Below are positions 47,206-58,163 of a stretch of 64,000 nucleotides of DNA, one piece after another. Origin of the DNA: Bullera alba (taxonomy: Eukaryota; Basidiomycota; Tremellomycetes; Tremellales; Bulleraceae); assembly GCA_001600095.1 (NCBI GenBank), contig BCIX01000002.1, forward strand, positions 1,116,001 to 1,180,000, read 5' to 3'. Each line of letters begins with the position of its first letter. Position 1 is the stretch's first letter. The position numbers were made by a program, and so were the translations under genes. The notes under the pieces were generated by a model. That model made no database searches and was not told where the DNA came from. It saw only the letters and a program-made list of their open reading frames with translations.

Positions 47206-47613
47206 AGTGTGATCCCGGGCGCAGTCTGTGAGAAGTGTGTATAGTAGATATAAATGAGGCATTCCATCATCTGGTTTCGATCGTCGATTAGTCGCGATGC
47301 ATTAGGTCACGTATTCTACTGGCGCGTTGGGGTCTTCGCTGCTTTTGGCCTTCATTATCTTGTGCAGCGTCAGGCGAAGTCTGTGCGGCCGAACCTATCG
47401 TAGGCGTGGACAAGCGAGGGCATCTGTCTCGGCGGCGCGTGTAGAGGATAGAGGATCGAGATTCGAGGACGTTAGAGACGCGTCGCGTCAAGATGTTCGA
47501 AGATGAATTTTCGAATTCCGTTTCGTGTCTCTCCCTCAACGTTCAACGTACCCTCCGATTGACTTCATCAGACTTCATCTCAACGTCGAAGTCTTCAAGC
47601 TTATCTTATTGCC
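47206..47613. other. Intergenic region HSP90 / DUT1
   Basis: 408 bp, tandem. HSP90 3' end on the left and DUT1 promoter on the right, with an ACGCGT box at 47478-47483. An 83-codon minus-strand frame here is not supported. Confidence 0.5.
47478..47483. promoter_or_regulatory. MluI cell-cycle box (ACGCGT) upstream of DUT1
   Basis: ACGCGT followed directly by CGCGTC, 131 bp before the dUTPase ATG. MBF binds this motif in yeasts and drives S-phase genes. Confidence 0.5.
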
Positions 47614-48321
47614 ATGTCTACTGCCGAAGTGAGCGGCTCACGTAATTGATCTGATACAGACCTGACTTCGATTGTAGCTTCTCGAATCCTTGTCGGTCGA
47701 CTTCCAAGTCAAGCTCCTCTCTGAGCGGGGCCGACTTCCGACCCAAGGCTCAAGCCAGGCTGCTGGATTGGACCTATACTCCGCCGAGAAGAAGACGATT
47801 CCTGCCAGAGGCAAGGCGTTGATCGACTTGCAGATCAGCATTGCAGTCCCCATTGGGCATTATGGCCGTATCGCCCCCAGATCAGGTCTAGGTGAGTGCA
47901 ACACACGGTCACCGCCGAAAGTACATGAGCTGACTGCTTGTAGCTTCGAAACACTCTATTAACACCGGTGCTGGAGTCATCGATTCAGACTACCGAGGTC
48001 CGGTCATGGTTTTGCTCTTCAACCACGCTGATGTCGATTTCGAGGGTGAGCCCCGACAGCATAGCTCAGAAAAACTGTCTTAAGTGCTAATGGTTGATTT
48101 CAGTCAATGAGGGAGACCGAATTGCTCAATTGATACTAGAACGGATCTCAATCCCAAAGGTCCGACAGGTTGAGCAGCTGGACGACACGGTCCGGGGATC
48201 AGGAGGCTTTGGCTCAACTGGCGGCTTCGGGGCTGCTAAAAAGCTGAAGGCGGAGAACGGCGATGCGGTCGTGACTCAACAAGCGGAAGACGAGCAAAAA
48301 TCTGACAAGAAGGCAGAATAG
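47614..48321 (+). CDS. DUT1: dUTP pyrophosphatase
   Basis: Hydrolyses dUTP to dUMP, keeping uracil out of DNA and supplying thymidylate synthesis; homotrimer. Four exons (47614-47628, 47678-47891, 47944-48045, 48104-48321) give 182 residues. All five family motifs are present in order: [10 protein letters not shown] (1), [10 protein letters not shown] (2), [12 protein letters not shown] (3, catalytic Asp and Tyr), [10 protein letters not shown] (4), and [10 protein letters not shown] (5, the mobile glycine-rich arm). After motif 5 there is an unusual lysine/glutamate-rich tail of about 30 residues, longer than in yeast Dut1. Its stop faces the POL12 stop 79 bp away. Confidence 0.95.
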
Positions 48322-48400
48322 AGATGCAAGTATTGATGATCGCGATCGTAGCCATATCCACCAGAATTGCATGATCTGTGACCAACAACGCACTCGTCCG

Positions 48401-50902
48401 CTATATCCTCCAGATCTCACTCCTGGCTCGATCCCAAATGGCATGTTCCTTGAAGTCATCCGCGGCGTCCCCATCCACATCCATGCCGTCACCTCCCACC
48501 TCGAGCTGTTCTCGGGACAATGGCTGAATGATCAACTTGGCGAACGTTCCGCCTGCGTGCGCTCTCGCTAGATGAGCCGGATTGACGACTAAAGTCGAAT
48601 CGACAATCTGCCCAGGGAGTCAGATAAGGAGTACCCTATAAGCCGATCCACACTCACTTTGGAGAAATGCTTCAACTTGCTAGGGAGGATGAGGATATCT
48701 GGAGCTGCGCCCTCCATTCGCGTGAGAGCTTGATGCGTGACGTCGAGATTCACTTCACCGGCCTGAGCCTCGGGAGGAGGGAAGATGGGGTAGAAGGACC
48801 GTTGTGACAGGACATGACGGATCAAATTCGCCATGGCGTCCTTTGACTCTGGTTCGGCAGTTGGTTCGGCTTCTTCTGCTCTGGTGAAGAGCTCTTCCCG
48901 TCGAAGGTGGAACAGAGTGTCCACCGAGTTGATGGCAATGGTCACCTCGTTGATGGAAATCGTACATGGATTAGGCAGGCATTGCACCCTCTGCGACGAT
49001 GAAGTATCAGTCTATGCTTCACAAAGATTGTGCTCGACTCACCTTCAACAATCCGAGCGATTCCCTGTCAAGCGCGGCTTGCGGGTACGCTACGTGCCGG
49101 GACACGATATCGCGTATACTCGGTACAAGTGCGACCTTTGTGCCAGGGGATGCTTCATACAGCCTTTGCAGTCTTGCGGTGATTTGGTCTTTGAAGATTT
49201 CGGTAGGAGTCTGCGTCACAGCGCCCATTTGGATCTTGGGATGTTGCGAATCGACGAACGGTCCGAGCTGGATTTGTTAGCGGACCCGATAATAAGTTGA
49301 ATGACCAGACCTACCAGGATGAGAACATCCGGGCGTTCTCGAATGGCTACATCTATCAAAGCCTGCAAGGGCTCGTATGACAGATCGTCGTCTAGCGTGT
49401 ATGGACCAGCGGCAATGCTGATTGACACGGCTTCCCCGGACAGCTTGTCGCCGTAATGATATTCCAGGAGCTCGGAAGCGGGACTCTGCGGCATGGCGCT
49501 GGGGGGTGCCTAGAGGTTATCAGCGGGACGACTCAGTATTCGTGAGGCACTCCAACGACGTACCATCAAGACTTCCTCAACGACAAACGCACCACCACCG
49601 CCGTTTCTGCCCTTGACGCAAAGGAGACATCCTGGGAACACTCCAAAACCCTTGACTCCAGGCGCGCCTCCTCGCACTTTCAACTCATTGGTAGGCTTGA
49701 ACTTCAAGGCGACTCGCTTGCCGCTTCCGAGCAATCTAGAGCTTTCCAGATACAAACTTCCAGCATTGACTTTGGCGTTGTCCGTGGGAGGGCTGAGGAC
49801 CCGGCCGACGGTATAGATCGCTTCTTCAGAGACGAAATGAGGGTCACCCAGCTCGGTAATGCCATACGCGTCCTTGATCGATTCTGCGTACTCGTCGATC
49901 ATGTCGTCGAGCGCTTCGGACCGCTGCGAGATCTTCTCAAACATGTATCGATAGTTCCATTCGTTGTAGTCGACCGAGGTGGTGAATCCGACACGGGCTT
50001 TCGATCCCACGGGAACACCGGACGACGTTCTTGGTAGGTGCGAGTTGAGCGTCTCGACCAGCGAGTGTGGCTGCGGACGCTGGCTGAAGGATTGGGTTGG
50101 GCGAGGGGTCAATCTAGAAACGGATATAAGCGCCCTTTGCCAGGACCGGCCACTGCACTCACGTTGAGGAGCCTTCCCCGCCGCTGACGGGACTGCTCGG
50201 AGCTGAGGGGCCTTTACCAGCTGGCGTCAGATACCCATTGGTATTTGGAAGCGCCAGCCTCGATGGACCTGGCCTGTAGCTGCTGGCTGCGGGAGGCATT
50301 GGCGATCCTTTCGAGGGCGTCGCGAAGTCAGAGCGATTGGCGGTAGGTGTGAAGGCGGAGGCCGTGGAAGGGGAATGGCCATTGGCCGCTGGCATAGCGG
50401 TTACCAGTGGTTTTGCTGATTTCGGTTTCGAGTGTCTCGATGGTGTAGTCAACCCATCCAGACTGATTCATGTGGGGTCAGCGCTTAGACTGAAATCGCT
50501 GCGAGATCACCTACAATTCGCCTAGATCTCCCATGTTTCTACCTTTTCTGACCCCAACACCACCGGCTTTGGGCGTATCGCCAGGAGTTGCGTTCGCGGT
50601 CACCGCCTTAGTAGCCTGCTCCCTCTGCAGCTCTCTTCTTAGCTCCCTCGCAGAGCTCAGCGTCAATGTAGCCAGCTTTTCCCTGAGGCCAGATGGTCGA
50701 GACATGACAAACGCCTCGTACTTGTAGAAAAGAGTAGAGGGGTCGAGCGCGAAGGATCTTAGCATCGAGACACCTGGACACTGTTCAGTATTCTACTCGG
50801 ACTGTACGCCCACTCACATTCCGCCATGACGTCTGGGTGGTCGGTCACAGCACCCCGGAACAGCGAGCCCAGCTCGTTCCGCATCTGATCTTCGGTGAGC
50901 AT
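48401..50902 (-). CDS. POL12: DNA polymerase alpha subunit B
   Basis: Second-largest subunit of the primase-polymerase alpha complex that starts DNA synthesis. The ATG at 50902 gives MLTEDQMRNELGSLFRG, part of the N-terminal domain, with SRPSGLREKLATL next. A Pro/Ser-rich linker (about 90-200) contains several SP/TP sites suited to cyclin-dependent phosphorylation. The OB fold and inactive calcineurin-like phosphoesterase domain follow: GRVLSPPTDNAKVNAGSLYL, SSRLLGSGKRVALKF, IAAGPYTLDDDLSYEPLQAL, RPDVLILLGPFVD, KVALVPSIRDIVSRHVAYPQ, NPCTISINEVTIAINSVDTL, and PDILILPSKLKHFSK. These are the Pol12 landmarks (G-PFVD, VPS-RD, NP). It ends DRARSEIWRI. About nine introns. An ACGCGT box lies upstream. 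Confidence 0.92.
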
Positions 50903-51277
50903 TTTGTAGGAGGATGAGCCTTAGTCGGGAGTGGAGGCTTTGGTGAACCTGCGCGCGAAGTTCTTGGTGACCTTGATTGTCAGTGTTGTCCAAAGTAGAG
51001 AGAACGGGTCAAACACGGGTCGACATTGAATCGTCGCGTCTCAAAATCTCCCAAACGCGTGAAGCTCAACAGGCAGATTCAGGCACGGCTTCAGGCAGAA
51101 CATTACGTAAAATACATCTGAAGTACTCATACTAGTACTGTGCATGCATGTGCTGCTCTCTGCCTGGCTCTATCGTTGCTCTGTCGTGACTAGTCTCGGA
51201 CACAAGCTGCTGCAAAGCTGTTGAGAAGCTGCAAAGTCACCCAGAAATCGACTGGAGCTCACGATAAGGCAGGTAGA
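50903..51277. other. Divergent promoter region POL12 / MED27-like
   Basis: 375 bp between start codons, with an ACGCGT box (51055-51060). No gene seen. Confidence 0.45.
51055..51060. promoter_or_regulatory. MluI cell-cycle box (ACGCGT) upstream of POL12
   Basis: ACGCGT, 153 bp before the POL12 ATG, with a TCGCGTC half-match about 25 bp closer to the gene. The same box precedes DUT1. Confidence 0.45.
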
Positions 51278-52304
51278 ATGGTTACGAGCACGCAAGAACC
51301 GTCTGGAGGAAGCGTCTCCTTGCCGGTACTACCCCACCCGTCGAGCTTGATCACACCGGGCGCTCCCGCCGAATTCCTGATAGCTGAATCGCGAAGGAGT
51401 TATGAGCAGTTGTCTCAGCTTCGCAAGCAGATTCTGGCCGGTCAAGGCGATGGTAGGTGATCATCATCTTACTGTCTTACCATTTCGCTAACACCTCTTC
51501 CGTCGCAGCTTTTGAGATAGATCCTCCAGGGCCATCCTCCCTGCCTCCACTTCCACCAATACCGCAACCTCCGACAACTCACCATCGTCGGCAATCACTA
51601 CAGTCCCCTGTTCGCGCACCCCGACGGCCTATATCCAGGCCTCCAGTCCCCTCCTCTCATCCACTCTGCAGAGTCGAGACGCCTTCCGAGGCTGTCAAAG
51701 CTTACAACGGGATCGGCAAAGGCAAAGCAGTCTTGAGACATGATAATTCTGCAGTTTACGTCGATATGGGAGACGATCAGGGAGCGGCATGGATCCTTCT
51801 GGACAGTTTGAATGACGGAGGAACGAGGGTGGAGAGTGTCAAGCTCTATACAGGCGGAGAAGCTAGTGAAGTGAGTAGAGGAGGATCTCGAACTCTTCGG
51901 GAACACAGATTGACGGGAGGCAGTCGTTGCCAATTCATTCCACATCAAGCTCTGTCCCACTGAGGAAGCTGGGCTCTTTCATCACCGGCTTGCATTTGAC
52001 CATGCAAGAGCTTTTCGTGAGCTACCAAAATCAGTCCGGATGGCGAATCGATGCTAATCCGACTCTGTAGTACCGACTCCTACATCTACCTGAGATACTA
52101 GACCAGCCATGTGTGTTCTGCAACACACGCTTCAAAGTACCTGATGGGCTGCCTGTCGGTGGCAATGGCTGGCTGGTTGAGAATGGAGGCAGAGCAGAGA
52201 GTCCAGTCGACGGGCAGGCCACAGCTCAGAATGAGCGCACCGGCGGTGAACCGAAGAGGGGACGTTGGGTGTCTTGGCATACGAGCTGCGAACCGGACAC
52301 ATGA
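51278..52304 (+). CDS. MED27: Mediator subunit 27-like protein
   Basis: Four exons (51278-51452, 51509-51870, 51924-52016, 52071-52304) give 287 residues with matching phases. The N-terminus has a short helix (YEQLSQLRKQILAGQ) and a proline-rich linker. Residues about 150-190 look globular (GDDQGAAWILLDSL). The C-terminal part carries LRKLGSFITGLHLTMQELFY, LLHLPEILDQPC, CVFCNTRF, a GGNGWL turn and WVSWHTSC, so two CxxC/HxxC-like metal sites. This matches my recollection of Med27 C-termini (CxxC...WHxxC), the Mediator tail/upper module. The assignment is moderate and needs a profile search. The 51-nt third-exon acceptor was chosen because it alone restores the frame. Confidence 0.6.
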
Positions 52305-52559
52305 CTCAGCTTCGATTGATCGATCCGTAAGGGGTGTTCTCCCATTGCCTCGAAAGACCGACTGGGACGCCGTTGGCAAGCAAGGTGAATCCTCTGGCCT
52401 CCTCAGGTCGTTACATGTCATGTCTCGGCCGGAGACCGGCAAATTCGCGGTCAAGTATACGCGCCACCTCTGGGGCTAAGACGGTATGTACTGGTCCACA
52501 GTGTATCGTCATCAGACTCGTGCTCGCCGCTATCGGCGTCCGGGCAGTATGTTTATGCA

Positions 52560-54163
52560 TCATGGCGGGCGTTCAAACCCTGGCGGGAAAACCTGTCTCG
52601 CATTCATGTTGATCCTAGCAGTGCTGATGAATCGCTTGACGGCAGACGTCGTCTCGGTGTCCGTGGATTGTGGCAGGAAGTGGGCCGGGAGTGTTCCTTC
52701 CATTATTCGGGGCACGCCTGAGAGACACCGATAAGCGACAGAAACGCAAAGTCACGAAATCGTCTTACCATGGTATGATTGCCGTCCTGTGCCTGACATA
52801 ACCAATACATCCCCCGAGCGTAGGATGACTGGCTGGGGTGGGTCTTGTCGAGACGACGACCCGAGGAGGAAAATACAAGCGTGCCCTAGCCTATTGCGGG
52901 TCAGGACATCCAAGATAGCTGAGTGGCTACTCACGAGACAGACACCAGAGGCCGAGAAGGATCAAGTCTGGACAATGTCAGCTGGAAGTCTTCTACTGTG
53001 TACGGAAAGGGTGAGCGGATGGGCTTACTCTGCTCTATCCACGTGACCCATGAGGGTATCGCTCATCTGGTAGAAATTGACAATCCCGGTGTCTGGGCCT
53101 GATGAACGTCAGAATAGGCACTTGCAGATACATCTTCGTACACCTCCGTACGCACGATAGTCATCTCCCCATGTAGACCATTCCGGTCTCTTCGACTTAT
53201 CCGCATGGCTGACATCGGCAAATACCTCGGGCCAGGGTATAGACCTGACCACATCCGTACACAGATTGGCCATCTCGGTTGGGAATTCTATCGGCTCCGG
53301 TGGACTGAAATCATATGCCTTTGTCGTCCACTATACAGCTCGCGTCAGGACATTGAGTATGCAGCCACTGGCGTCTGGTCGACTTACTTGATACACCCAA
53401 CCGAGATTCGCCCATCTCAACTCTTTCACAAGGTCATTCGCCGTCTTTGGCTTAAGCTTGTCGCTCGGGGCTATATCCACACTCGTCTTGGTCTTGGCAA
53501 GTATCTCGGCGTAGTCTACAACTGCAGCCGGGTCGGTATCGATCATCTGGCGGACAGTGTCGCCAGGGGCTGTAGAATTGCTTTGTGAAGCGTGATCGTC
53601 GCTCTTGACCCTAGACTGGTGTAGAGGATGTACAAGGGTCTCGGGAGCTGTCGAGTACGTGCTAAAGAGATCTGTGGGCAGATCCCAGTGAGGCGACAAG
53701 GAAAGAGGGTTAGGCGGTAGAGTGTAGCGGGACAGCGCTGCCTCTGCGATGTCGAGTTGCTGTTCTGCGCTGAGATATCCTGGAATCAGAATACAGCCTA
53801 GACCCAAGGCATTCATCAGCTATTTGGAGACTAAGGGTACTGTTCGCTCAACATACCCTCTTTGACCAACCAGCCGACTTTTCCATCCGCCAGTTCAACC
53901 CGCTTCAATCCCGCAAGATCCTGCTCTGGTCGCTCGCCTCTCGCTCTAGCTTTACCCTTCTTCAACCGCCTGCCAGTCTCGGAATCAGGGCCCCACCAGC
54001 CAGCTTGCCAGACCACATCGTCCGTCTCCCCCGCCGGTCGAGAGAGGTCGAGAATTGATGTCTTGCGGAGGGAGGGATAAACGTTGGGTACAGACCGGTT
54101 CTTAAAGTGCTTCTCAGCGATCCGGAAGGGCGTATGAGTGGTGATATCTGGTAAAGCGGGCAT
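52560..54163 (-). CDS. ALKBH1: ALKBH1-type 2-oxoglutarate/Fe(II) dioxygenase
   Basis: AlkB-family oxygenase; animal ALKBH1 acts on tRNA and DNA methylation. The ATG at 54163 starts MPALPDITTHTPFRIAEKHF. The N-terminal NALF-like region is followed by GCILIPGYLSAEQQLDIAEA, then LRWANLGWVYQWTTKAYDFS, the nucleotide-recognition area. The core reads GPDTGIVNFYQMSDTLMGHV with the iron ligands H-V-D, then RPLVSVSLGHACIFLLGS, SGDVLVMSG, the second iron His in SYHGVPRI, and RINMNARQVF supplying the 2-oxoglutarate-binding arginine. All active-site residues are therefore present. About six introns, some under 50 nt. It ends at TGA 52560-52562, 255 bp after the MED27-like stop. Confidence 0.9.
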
Positions 54164-54773
54164 TCTTGGTTGTCTGCGGCACGCTCATCAATCTTCGAGC
54201 CAGTCAATGATCCCGAGCTCGAGGTGTTTGTCGCTCTTCCTGCGATGCAACAACGCCAATGCTGCTGCTGCTTGCACAAGTGCTTGCAGCAAGCTTGCGA
54301 CTGAGGTGACGAGGTCGAACTCGGTCTTAACTTTGCCTTAACTTTAACTCTTCGACTCTTGGTGCCTGCGGCGCCGACCGCCGCGGGGCAATTTGCAATT
54401 GAGTTCGCTTTTCACATCTGGATCGATCGTTGCCACCGGCCCACCGAAGAGATCTGGCAAGCTGCGACTTGGTCACTCGACCACGAGTCTACATACGACC
54501 CATTGACATCGAGCGACGTCCCGTGTGAGACCAGCACTGCAGCTCATCCAGAAGGCGAGGAAGCCTCGACTGTGCGCTTTACCGGTACCGCCAATGCATG
54601 GACAGCTCGAATGAGGGAAGAGACATAACATGCACACCAAAAAGTCACGTCTAAAACGATCAAAAGGAGAGGGGAGAGGATATACTGGAAGGAATGTCTA
54701 TACGAAAGGAAAGTAGTCTAAATTTCGGATCCACAGTCACAGAAGCTCATCTGACTGAGAGTCGATACGACAC
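54164..54773. other. Intergenic region between ALKBH1 and the DHA2 transporter
   Basis: 610 bp, both flanking genes on the minus strand. An 89-codon plus-strand frame (54359-54628) has no support. Holds the ALKBH1 promoter and the transporter 3' end. Confidence 0.4.
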
Positions 54774-57700
54774 CTACGCAGCCATGGCACCATCCGCTCC
54801 GCCTTTGGTCTTCATGTTGTGGTTTCGAATGAAGATCGACGCCACAAAGGCGATGGCGACGCTGATGAACAGAGGGATGAACGAGCTCGTGATGGCTTTG
54901 ACATAGGCGTCGATGATGGCCGGTCGGTATTGCTCGTCCACATCGTAAATTGCAGTGACGGAATTTCGGACTTTGTCGAAGAGATCGCCCGGGGTAGCGG
55001 TGCGGAGTTCTCGGTTGAGGAAGATGGATTGAACCTGGTACAAGTTAATGTCAGCATGACTCGACAAGAGGAAGGCACTGTGGAGTCGTGTATACTCACA
55101 GTGTTCTGAGAGAGCGGTGGATCGTTAGCAAAGTGTAACATATATCGTTCGACTATGCAACTCACGACTATTCCGAGGCCAAGGGCAGCACCGGTCAACT
55201 GGAAGAAGTTGGACACACCGATAGCCTAGGGGAGCAGTGGTCAGACTCGAAATCTGCGAAGACGGGCGTATGTGCTCACCTGTGCCATGTACTCTGGTCT
55301 CTCGTGCCACTCTGCCTGCACACTAAGGATGATATTCTGGAATGCCAAACCACAACCAAAACCGGCGAGAATCTGGTATCCGATCAACTTAGGGTTGGAA
55401 GTGTGAGCGTCGATTGTGTAGAGTAGGGCGTTACCGATGACAGCGATAATAGGACCAGCGAGGATGAAGTAGTAGTATCGGCCAGTGGCAGCAACGATTC
55501 CACCGGAGAAGAAGATGCCGATACAAGCGCCTAGAGTTCCCGACGTCAGCTCTTTAACCGGAATCCAGCTACAAAAGGATCAACCCACTGAGCATGAAGG
55601 GGATGATAGAGATACCACTCTTGGTTGCTGATTCACCCCGGACCTGTTACGTAGTCAGCTCTGTAAGCGGTCTTCAATATCGCAAACTACGCACGGCTTG
55701 GTAGTAGAGGGGTAGCTGGAAGACACCGCCTGAAAGGGATCAACACTCTGGTCCTTGCTAGTGGACTGCATATAGAACTCACCGAGGAAGTAGGTCATGG
55801 TAGCGAAGATGGCAATGCAGACCGCCAGCTCCGTCCTGTTCGAGACGATGGTCCGTGGGATCAGTCCTCTACCGTTGATCTTGTACTCCCAGGCTGCGAA
55901 AACCATAATAAGGACACCGCCCAAGATGAAGAGGAGAATGATACGCCAATTGCTCCAATCATACTGGTTGCCGCCCCAGGCTAGCGCCAGAAGGAGACAA
56001 GTGATGATGCCGAAGAGGAGGACTGTGCCGATCCAATCCAAACTGATGAGTTTCCGCCAAAGTGGTCGCTCATCGGGAATACCACCAATTTGTTGTGGTG
56101 CAGTCGCCGGTAGGAACCAGAAGACCACAGCGGCAGAGATGGCTCCTACTGGTAAGTTGATGTAAAAGCACCACCTATGAAGAAACGTCAGTGATTCGAC
56201 CCGATTTTTGGAAAATCTTCTATTCCCGCTCATGTCTCGATCACCACTAACCTCCAAGACACCTTGTCCGTGAACGCTCCTCCTAGGATTGGTCCGGCGA
56301 TTGAAGATAAAATGAAAACCAGGCCAAAGCTAGACATGAATAGGGCTCGTTGTTCGATCCTGACGATCATGACAATGATCAACATGATTGAGGAGAACCT
56401 AGTGAGGTCGTCAGCCATGTCGAGGAGAGTGTTAAGTCGAGTCGCTCAGGTCTGAGAAACGTACATCGCGGAGACACCTGCCATGATCAGTCAGCTTCGA
56501 TGCCCCGGACTCGTTCCAAACATTGACCTGTCCTCAAACCGTCGACTGGTGTGGAGGAGAGGAAGGGTGGAGGATAGTATCTAGGGTAGACAGCCGGGAC
56601 CGACAGAGTTGAGAGAGTAACAGAGAGGAGAGTAGAAGAAAGGAAGGTCAAAAGTCGGCTTGTGTGGAGGAGGAGGAGCGAAGGATAGCTCAGTGTCGTA
56701 GATCTGAGATAGATAGAGCTAGAGAATGGCAGAGAGGAAAGCAGAAAAGAGGAAAGACTCTGACTCGGCGACACCCTGGATCGCCCCAAAGCGTCGGCTC
56801 GTGTGGAGAAGAGGAGTATAGACGAGCCCAGTGTAGTATCTGGGACAGACAGAGCTGAGAGAGTAAAAGGGGAAGGGAGTGGTGTGTACCCAGTGTAGTA
56901 TCTGGGATAGAGAGGCGGGACAGACAGAGCTGAGAGGATGACAGAGGAGAGGGCAGAAGAGAGGAAGGACAAAGCATCGGCTCGTGTGGAGGAGAGGAGT
57001 GGAGAATAGCCCAGTGTAGCATCTGGGATAGACAGGCGGGATAGACAAAGCTGAGAGTAACAGCGGGGAGAGCAGAAGAGAGTGCAGAAGGGAGGAAGGA
57101 CAAAGCGTTGGCTCGTGAGGATACCCAGTGTAGTATTTGGGTCCCTGGAATAGACAGGCGGGAAAGACAGAGCTGAGAGAATAACAGAGAGTAGAGCAGA
57201 AGAGAGGTAAAACTCACCAACACCCTGTATCGCCCTACCCAGGATCATCACGTTCATGGAGTTGGAAGCTCCGCCTAGATGTTAGGTCAGTCATGGCACA
57301 TATTGTAATGAGTGAAATGGGAGAACATATAGCGCTGCCGACCTCGAACGCCAGGAGTGCAAAGAGAAGTACCCATTTGGCCTTGATCATAGCTGGCAAT
57401 GTGATTAGCTGTTTGATAACCTGCTTACAAGTCCTGCCATCTCTCACTCAAGATTTGGCCGGCGACGAGAATGAGCGAACATTGGGTGACTAGACGAGAC
57501 TGATCAGCCCTACACGAAACGCAATAAGCAAACTAGTGGTCTGCCAAAGTCTCTGCGGACGGCATCGAACCATTCATCATAAGATCTGCAAAGACTGAGG
57601 TGGAGTTTGGGCAGGTGCGAGTACATGATCGCTTCACTCACGGAAGTAGCCAGTAATGACCCAGGACACCTGTTCAAAAGCTTGCCAGCGCGAGACAAAC

Positions 57701-58163
57701 GCCGGGATGGCTAAGTAGGCCAGACATGTCAGCTACCAGGTGTGGTTCGACAATAGTCCCTTGAAAGACACTGGTTCAACATTCCGCACGCGGCTTGAGC
57801 CAGAAAGATGGCGTACAATTCGTCGCGGGAACTTTGAATGGGGCACTCACCTGTTGCTACGATTGATTGGTCGAGAGCGAACAGGAATACCGAAAGCAAC
57901 AAGCCTACGAAGACCAAGTAGAGCTTTGGGCCGGACATATAGGCGGCTTCCTCTGGACGGGGTTCCCGGGGAGCATCGTGGATCGACTCCTTCTCCTTCA
58001 CGTCGTCCGTTCCAACACGAGTGAGCTCGTCTCGCTCTGTATCGTTGGCAACCTGACCAGTGACTTGGGTCCGCGATGAAGTCTGGGTGAGCGTCTGTGA
58101 TGCTGCGTTCTGTTCTCCTTCTCCGACGAGACCGCCCTCGATGATCTTGGCAGCGGTCGACAT
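54774..58163 (-). CDS. MFS multidrug efflux transporter, DHA2 (14-helix) family
   Basis: Proton-driven drug exporter. The ATG at 58163 starts MSTAAKIIEGGLVGEG; about 80 soluble residues precede the first helix LYLVFVGLLLSVFLFALDQS with the family's LDxSIVATAIP motif. Exons continue through EQVSWVITGYF, QCSLILVAGQILS, ALLAFEVGSAICS, MILGRAIQGVG (motif B-like), SSIAGPILGGAFTD (antiporter motif C), SWRWCFYINLPVGA (the DHA2 hallmark), and on to a 14th helix before the end KGGADGAMAA. At least ten introns, several over 90 nt and one of 740 nt filled with repeats. Family members export azoles or mycotoxins; the substrate here is unknown. Protein about 590 residues. Confidence 0.88.
56478..57217 (-). 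repeat. Intronic minisatellite in the DHA2 transporter gene
   Basis: A 740-nt intron (donor GTGAGT at 57217, acceptor CAG at 56478) made of about six degenerate units of 110-140 bp. Unit starts on the plus strand (CCCAGTGTAGTATCTGGGA-like) lie near 56576, 56690, 56828, 56889, 57011 and 57124. On the coding strand it is strongly pyrimidine rich and carries many CTCAG and CCCAG acceptor-like sites. Confidence 0.85.

Noticed and set aside
52334..52612. 92-codon plus-strand frame after MED27-like
   Set aside because: Overlaps the last exon of ALKBH1 on the other strand, which shows the RINMNARQVF motif.
56576..57230. Regular repeats resembling a CRISPR array
   Set aside because: Units are adjacent, degenerate and 110-140 bp long without unique spacers, and the genome is eukaryotic.
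56487..57257. 256-codon minus-strand frame rich in LSSALSV repeats
   Set aside because: It reads through the pyrimidine-rich intronic minisatellite; the flanking exon halves join properly when it is spliced out.
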